Source: Colius striatus | Taxonomy: Eukaryota > Chordata > Aves > Coliiformes > Coliidae | Direction: 5' to 3' | Assembly: GCF_028858725.1 (NCBI RefSeq) | Contig: NC_084771.1 | Span: forward strand, 8,894,915-8,958,914 | Length of the DNA stretch: 64,000 nucleotides | Shown: piece after piece, positions 48,746 to 64,000 of the stretch | Layout: each line of letters opens with the position of its first letter | Numbering within the stretch: the stretch's first letter is position 1 | Position numbers and translations under genes: made by a program | The notes under the pieces: model-generated | Databases searched by the model: none | Told to the model about the DNA's origin: nothing | What the model saw: only the letters and a program-made list of their open reading frames with translations

Positions 48746-51460
48746 TGATTCTCACTTGCTCTGCAACTCCAAAGCTCAGCATTTTCACCTGCAGATGTAG
48801 TACTCACACCCTACCCTGCAACCGGGACTCTGTCAGAGCAGCTGTGCCATGGGCATTGCTGAAAAAAAGCCTTTCCATCCACCCACCTACAGTCTCTGAG
48901 CATCTCCCCTCTCCCTATTGAAACATGGGGTTTTGTCAGCTTTTGTCAAGGCCATTTTTATCTAGGCCTTGTTGGGCACATGTAGAGTCCTGCTTCTAAA
49001 GCCCAAAGCATGTTGGAAGGCACTTAAAGTCTTAACCTTCTTGGTCTCATTACACCAAGGTGATGCTTCAGCTGGATCTCTTGTAGATGTCTTGTGTAAA
49101 GCACTAATCCTGTTGCATGTACTGAGCATAATTCTTGGTCCTATCTCCCTTTCTTCCCTTCAAAGTCTGTTGAAGCAGATGAGAGAGAAGCAGCACTGGA
49201 TTGTGTGTGCTGCTTTTGCAGGCATATATAATGGGCATAAATAATGCGTGTGAGCTAAATATGAAAGAGAGATGTTGAAGTTCTTTTCTAAGAAGAACTC
49301 TTTTTCTATTGTGTATGAAAATAACATAAGTAATGTTTCTGGCTCCTGAGAAGATTGTAAGTAATGTGCAGCTAGAGGAAACACAGACAATGGCAGGCAA
49401 AAGCTATTTCCATCTCCCACCTCAGAGTGGACCAAGGTAAAATCCCATTACCAAACTCTTTCAAAATTCCTTCAAGGTGTAGAGTCTTAGTTGGCTGCTC
49501 GGCTGCTGGAAGCAAAGTAGCTCCAAACCTTACAACAGATGAGCCTTTCACCCAGGAACTTCAGGACTGTGAATGCTTTACAAGTGACAAAAATCCTAAG
49601 GCTGAAGATTTTGCTGTATTGCTCTGATCTTCTACAGTCAACACCATCACCAGAGTGTGAACGCTACACACCTCAGTCTGTGCTTGGAGGATTGCTGATT
49701 CCTTCCTAAATGATGGTGTGTCTGAAACAGGAGTTTTTGTTGTAAATACACTGGATACTGAATAAAGGCAGCTTTCAAAGAAACAAAGCCCTGCTACTCT
49801 AAGAGTCTCTCCAACTGGTTTTTAAATACTGTATTGTTTTAAAACAATATTGTCTTAGTGATTCAATTAGTGTCTGAAACACCAAAGGCAGCCTCGTGAG
49901 GCAAATTAGATGGGGTTTTTATAGCAGAATTAATATGGCAAATCCTCATATCCTGTGGAGTTTTATGTGCTTGTAAAAGTAGACAAAAACATAAAAGGTA
50001 AACTCTAGAGTGCAGAGTGGAATTACTCTCATCCGCTCCAGGGTCTCACAGGGGCTGGAATTATTAGAGTATATTGCAAGCAATCAGGAATTCAGGAAGG
50101 CTTTCTGACCCAGCCCAAGCTTACATCTTCTGAAAAACCAACAGGAGGAAAGGATGTGCTGAAATTTAAACGTGTCTTTAAGCTGTTGCCTGAATCAGGG
50201 CTGTCCTTCTGTTTAACTGACCAAGGTACGATGCCTGTGCATTGTTCCCCTTTGTATCCAGGTCTATGCTGGGGATCCTACAAAGCCAAAGGGAAGTGAT
50301 TTTGAATGTAGGTAACATTCCACATGCATTTCTGTACAAGGACCCATGCAATACTGGCATTAATACAAACTTAATCCTATGTTACAGCTGGAATGCTCAC
50401 TGACTTCTACTGCCCAGGCATTCCTACCTAGAAAACCGCTTTGTGAAACGTGGGAGTCTGACCTCGTACCCTGTTTTCTTTGTGGCTTCTACTGCTTTGA
50501 ATGGCTATTTTTCCCACTGAACAATTATTTCTTTTTCTTCTTTCAGGCCTTTTCAAGGTCCCCTTAATTCTCTGAGGGAAGTGTTGGGCTCAGCCCCACC
50601 TCAGGATGATCCTCATGCAAACAGAACTCCCTTCCCTAGGATACACTTGCAGGATCAGGTTTTAGCTGTGTCACTAGGTGCAGCTCAGGAGAAGGCCTCC
50701 ATGATTCTTTAGCACAGGCCACCAGGAAGAGCATCTTCAAATAACCAAACACTACTTGTGGCAAGAAGGAAAGGAACCGCTTTCTCAACAGCTAACTCAG
50801 CAACCATCCATCCAATGGTCCGTTCAGCCCTTGGGATCTTGCTTTATCTTTTACAAACTGATGGATACTGGATGAAAGCACATCTTGGACCCCTGTCCTC
50901 CCACCATCAGCTCTAGCAGTTCACTCTGCTTCTGGACATCAAAGATTTGGGTTTTCCTGGTGGATCTGTGCTGAGTGTCCTGTACTGAATGGCAAGAGAA
51001 CCTAGATGTGATTTCATGGCTGGTCTCTTGGTTCAGCAGAGGCTCAGAGGAAGGGTGGTAGGACATGCTAAACCTGACTATGAGAGGAATGGCCTGTGTC
51101 ACTGACGTGACCCCATCTTTGACTGGAGTCCAAGTCCATGTTCTCTGATAGGCAGGGTCATGGCTATGAGTCAGCATCCCTGGAACAGCAGAGACTTGGG
51201 GAGAGACTCTGAGATTTCCACCAACAGCACAGAGGAGAGGGTAAAAGCATGTCACATTATCTGCCCCACTAAAGCTTTTACTGAGACAAAAGCTCTGGTG
51301 AACGATACTGGCAGCATAACCATGGCCTTTGACATCTCTTTAAAAAGTCCTATTTTCATATGACTGGTGTCTACAGTAGCACCCACAGGATTAAACAGCC
51401 AAAAATTAGCACCCATAACCAAATCTGCACCCAGAATACTTCAGCACCTTCTGTTAGAGG

Positions 51461-51660
51461 ATCTGAAAGCACTTTACAAATAAATGTTAACCAACATTTG
51501 GCCTCACAACCCCCAGTGAGGTAGAATAGTATTGTCCCTGGAGGGACAGACAGATTGAGGCACAGGGTTACTAAGAGACCTGCTCCCGTTCAGACACTAA
51601 ATGTAGCAATGCCAAGGGCTGAGTGAAGGCATCCTTGCTACTGCACCTATGCTTTGCTCA
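51461..51660 (+). repeat. MIR-like SINE relic
   Basis: Clear MIR landmarks in order: AAAGCACTTTACAAATAAA, GCCTCACAACCCCCAGTGAG, GTAGAATAGTATTGTCCC, ATTGAGGCACAGGGTTA. Plus orientation, antisense to DCX. It is the best-preserved MIR relic in the window. Confidence 0.75.
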
Positions 51661-52645
51661 CCCTACCAGCCTTTCCCCCACAAACGTGACCCCTTAGACT
51701 TTGAACTAAAACCAGGATTCTATATACAGTCATGTAGTCAGAGAGTTACCCAATTAAATGAAGTTATTTGTGGGAACAAATGATTTCTTGTGCAAAACTC
51801 TGGGTGTACATGATCATGCACTAAGATGACTGGGTGCAAATTTGGTGCATGATAACTCTAACCCCTTGGTAATTCCCAATCCTGGCCTCTCTCAGATAAA
51901 TCTCTTAAAAGTTGCATTATAGGTATAACCAGATGAACCTCTAAAGATGCAGTCTGCACAGCTTCACACCAGCAAGGCAAGCAAACAAACGTGGAGCGGC
52001 TTTGGGAAGAACCCAGCCCTCATGGAGCATCCAACATCACAAGGGTATATAATTCATTCTAATTACAAGGGGTTGCAAGACATTAGGGAGTAGGTGTACA
52101 TGTTCAAACAAAGGCAAATAGAGCAACAAAGATTTGATTGCACAGATTTCCTTTAGGTAAAGTTCAACAATAACCAGTTGCATCAAAAGCTTATTCCATG
52201 AGAAAGGGAGGCAATGCCAGCTCAGCCTGTGACAAAGCTTTGGCACAGTAAAACCCACCAGCCCTGTGTGAATAGATGAACTTTGCATTCTGTAGGAGTC
52301 ATTATCCATTAAGAAAAGCAAAAGGTTTCTGTAAATACAGTAAGGTTGGTTTTTTATCAGATAGAAGAGTTTCTTAAAACACCAGGTTTTGAACAGCACA
52401 AAATTCCACGTGTTAGAGTAGAGAATCTGGCCCTAGTCAGCAATACTGAAGTGTACAAAAGCAAATGTGTCATCTTAAACATTACAAAAACTATCAAAAC
52501 ATTCAATATTTTGAATTGAACTCTTCCCCCCCCCTTACATGTGTCTGTTTTGGCAGTGATGGCAAGGTTTCTAAGCTGAGTTGTCCTTGCTGCTGTTCTG
52601 CAGTGGTTTTTGGGGTTTTTTTTGTACATTTTTCTGAATGTGTCT

Positions 52646-52651
52646 TTTATT
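52646..52651 (-). terminator. DCX: Proximal polyadenylation signal candidate, DCX
   Basis: AATAAA on the minus strand about 960 bases past the DCX stop, in an A/T-rich setting. It could give a short 3' UTR form. A hexamer alone is weak evidence. Confidence 0.35.
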
Positions 52652-53615
52652 TTTTTAAACAAAAGAAAATTACCAGCTTTTATAAAAACAGGAGATTGAA
52701 TCCTTTCTACCAAAACACAGATACAAGGTTTTCCTTTATAAAAAGTGTATTGATTCTATTTTTTTGTTGCTATAAAAAGTGACCTGTAGGGTGTCAAACC
52801 TGAAAACAAAACGTCACAGTGTTTTCAGTGTTGGCTGTTGACAAGGCATTGCTGTTAAAAACAGAGATAGAGAGATACCACAGAGTAGGTATAAAAATGT
52901 GTTACCTTTGGGTCACAGGTGAAAGGTGTTCCACTCCAGATAACTCAGCTGACTTACTTTTAGTTGCTTTAAAAAATCATTAAAAATGAATTAAAATCCC
53001 AATATTTGAATCATTATTGTACTAACCTCCCTTATCTTCTTATGCAGTCATCCCTAATCTCATCCAAGCTTCTGCTGGCATATTAAGCATCACAAGGAGT
53101 GAGTTATTTCCCTCTCTGCCCTGCAACACCAAACCCAATAGGATTAGTATGCAGGTGCTAAAATCAGGGCTGCAAATGAAGACAGGTAATCTGGCAACCA
53201 CTGGCACTTTGGTCAGGTGGAGAATATAATTTGCTCTACTTGAGCTTGCAAATTGGTCAGCAAGTGATCCATTTGCACCCTTCCAGGGGGAGCTACTTTA
53301 ACTATCACTAGGAAATGATACAGTTGCAGCAGAAGAAATAGGGAAATGCCCAGGATCATTGGCATGGTGACCCCAACTTGTTGTCAATGTCCACTTTGCA
53401 TCCCTGTAACTTAGAAGAATGGTATCCCTCTATCTCTATAGACTGGTAGGTGTTGATTTGTGGCACAGAGGATAAATCACAGAAAAAAAATGACATATAA
53501 CTGTGTGTCCTTTGTCTGATTTGAAAGCACCAGTCACCTGTCTGCTTATTTTGGCAGAAGTACTCTACTGTATCTGAAACATAGCTTGCGATATGGACGT
53601 TTAGCTTCGTGTTCT

Positions 53616-61997
<8,382 letters not shown>

Positions 61998-64000
61998 CTG
62001 GGGAGACACACAGCAACCGTGGTCACGGCACCACCGTGGACACCAGCTGGGAAACACCCCTGGGCAGCTTAGCACTTTGCCTCCATCAGTGGGAAGGGGA
62101 AAGCTGCCATCTCCACATTTTCTCCAGAGCAGAGAGGAGACTTTTTAGAGGGAGGGCAAAGAACAGCTTTCTCCTGTTCCTCTAGAGATGATGCTGAGAC
62201 AGTGTCTGTCAAGATCAGGCTGGCTCCCTAGCAGAGCCCTTCTCTACGTGGGACCTACCAAAGATTTTCTGCCCTTCTCCTTACCTCAGTTCTCACCAAC
62301 TGGTGATAACCAACGATGCAAATGGTCAACACTGACCCAGTGAAAAATCAGGCCAAAAACTCAGTTAATTCGCTGTAACCCTTCCATGGAAGACTTAGCA
62401 GGAACAATGAGTTCAATTTATGCAGGTGCAGAAAGCCAGCAAACAGCTCACATCATGACATAAATATCTGTAAGTGGCAGATGGGACAGCTGCCCCAGGA
62501 GGCTTTCACCCAGCCTCAATCAACCTCTTATGTGGTCTCAACAAGCTGCAACGTTTCAGATGCAGAAAGCAAAAATGACAAAACAGTTTTGCAAAATACA
62601 TCCTCTGTCCTGGCCACTCATCCCTTTCAGAAGGGTTTGGATAAACAAGTCTGGTAGATTTATGGACTTAAAGATGTGAGCAGATGAGAACCTCAACTGT
62701 GTTTTCTTAAAAAATAAATAGGCCAGGAAGAGTGGAAGATGTAAACATGATCTACAGTGTCCTACAGAAGGGAACTGAAATGCTAACAAACCTCTGTGTG
62801 TCCCAGGATTTCAGGCATCTTCAAAACCAGAGTTTGTTTACATTGAAAGCACTTTCCACCCCCCAAGTGATGAACTTAACCCAGTGAAGAAGGCAGCAAT
62901 GAAAAGGAAATTTCCTTTGTGTCAAATGCCAACTGGTCTCACCTCATCTCCTACAACAGATTGTCCTCACCAAGTTGTGAAAAACAGGTCTTTTTTATAG
63001 ACAGGACTTAGATATTCCACACACAGACAGTTCTTATGGAGAAGTTCAGCTCAGAGTGCCTGGGCTGGACTGAGGACTCCCTTGCCTGGATTCCCTGCTG
63101 TGAATCAACTAAGGCAGCACAGAGCAGGGAAAGTAGTGGTCAACTGAGAACAAGTTGTCTGACCTAAATGTATGTGTTATTTATTTATATATTAGTATAT
63201 TTATGAAAATGTAATTGCTTTTAGTTTTTCCCCAGGTTTTCCTCATTCTCACACAGCCAAGAGTCAGTCTCTGCTTCTTCCAGATGTTTTGTGAGAGAGT
63301 TTGCTGTTGGGTCATGCAGCACATGAATATGAAGATGCCCTGTGCTCCAGGGATACTGCATGGAGATAATTAAACCTACAATGAGTTTATTCTCTCTCCT
63401 GCTAAATGGATTTTGGAAATCATAAATCAGGGATTAAATAGTTGTGTGTTTCTTTTTCAAAGGTACTTCTTACAGATGATGCCACAGAAAGGCTTGTAGA
63501 GCTCCAGCACCAATATATCCCCATTTTTTAGTACATGAAGAGCAGGAATGACTGCAGGGGGTGTGGTGTGGAAGGTGAACTATCCCTCCTCGATACTAAA
63601 GAATGCAGCATTTGATGAGACACTGTGAAACAGCCACTAAGAAGAGTGAGCATATAATAGCTCCTAGTGTTAAGCAGGCAAGCCAAAACATGGGGGAAAA
63701 TCATCTCCAGTCACTGCACAAGTAATATTTTTCAAGGCTCTTACATACAGCTGTTTAAAAGAAAAGAGTGAAACATTTCAGTCTTAGAGCACAATTCCTT
63801 TACCCAGCCATCAGCATTACATGCTATGTGAGATACACTGGAGTACAGCCTCTTCAGAGCAGAGTGGGTCTCCTGGTGCTCCTGTGTGATATCTGTCAAT
63901 CATGTATCACATGAGTGCTTCAGAAAGCAAGGGGGTCTCAAAGGGTGGCAGACATCTGTGTTTAGTCACCTGAACTGCTCTCTAAAAGGGAAAATACTTT
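61998..64000 (-). other. DCX intron upstream of tandem-donor exon (partial)
   Basis: Intron sequence to the window edge. The preceding exon, with the end of the DC2 domain, is not present. No repeat recognised. Confidence 0.8.

Larger units (their letters stand above)
43150..53615 (-). other. DCX: Probable long DCX 3' UTR
   Basis: From the DCX stop codon there is no convincing splice or coding signal down to a minus-strand AATAAA at 43165-43170. That signal has a TGTA upstream and a GT-rich stretch beyond it. Mammalian DCX is known for a 3' UTR of many kilobases; about 10.4 kb here would be long but in line. A nearer AATAAA at 52646-52651 would give a UTR of about 1 kb. The region holds two MIR-like relics, a C-rich block and a GA-rich block. 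The extent is inferred, not shown. Confidence 0.5.

Overview
The window is vertebrate nuclear DNA, most likely avian. It has long introns, GT-AG splice sites, one CpG island, several 3'-end fragments of CR1 LINEs of the kind abundant in birds, and older MIR-like SINE relics. There is no prokaryotic or organellar content. Two genes could be rebuilt from exon sequence, both on the minus strand: calpain-6 (CAPN6) on the left and doublecortin (DCX) on the right. In mammals these are neighbours on the X chromosome; as I recall, in birds the corresponding block is autosomal. Gene names rest on protein similarity recalled from the families plus this gene order.

Layout. Bases 993-29398 hold the first eight coding exons of CAPN6 (430 codons, every junction phase checked), from the start ATG at 29398 into the start of the domain after the protease core. 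The rest of domain III and the C2 domain lie beyond base 1. A 17 kb intron separates coding exons 1 and 2. Bases 29399-43150 are the interval between the genes. It holds two CR1 fragments, a MIR-like relic, and a CpG island at about 40.44-40.89 kb that belongs to no gene I could identify. Bases 43150-53615 look like a very long DCX 3' UTR ending at a good polyadenylation signal. The last three coding exons of DCX lie at 53616-53672, 55775-55869 and 61860-61997; the microtubule-binding DC domains lie beyond base 64000.

How the parts relate. CAPN6 is a papain-like calpain. This copy keeps Cys81, His252 and Asn284, unlike human CAPN6, whose catalytic cysteine is replaced by lysine. DCX is a neuronal microtubule-associated protein. 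The part seen here is its serine/proline-rich regulatory tail, with conserved Cdk5/JNK-type sites, a YLPL sorting motif, and a tandem splice donor that adds or omits five residues. The genes share strand and neighbourhood but no evident pathway.

I see no exotic or new system. The points most worth checking are the intact protease triad of CAPN6, the orphan CpG island with YY1-type motifs on both strands, and regulatory structure in the long DCX 3' UTR (a possible G-quadruplex, a SINE-derived let-7 seed match and alternative polyadenylation).
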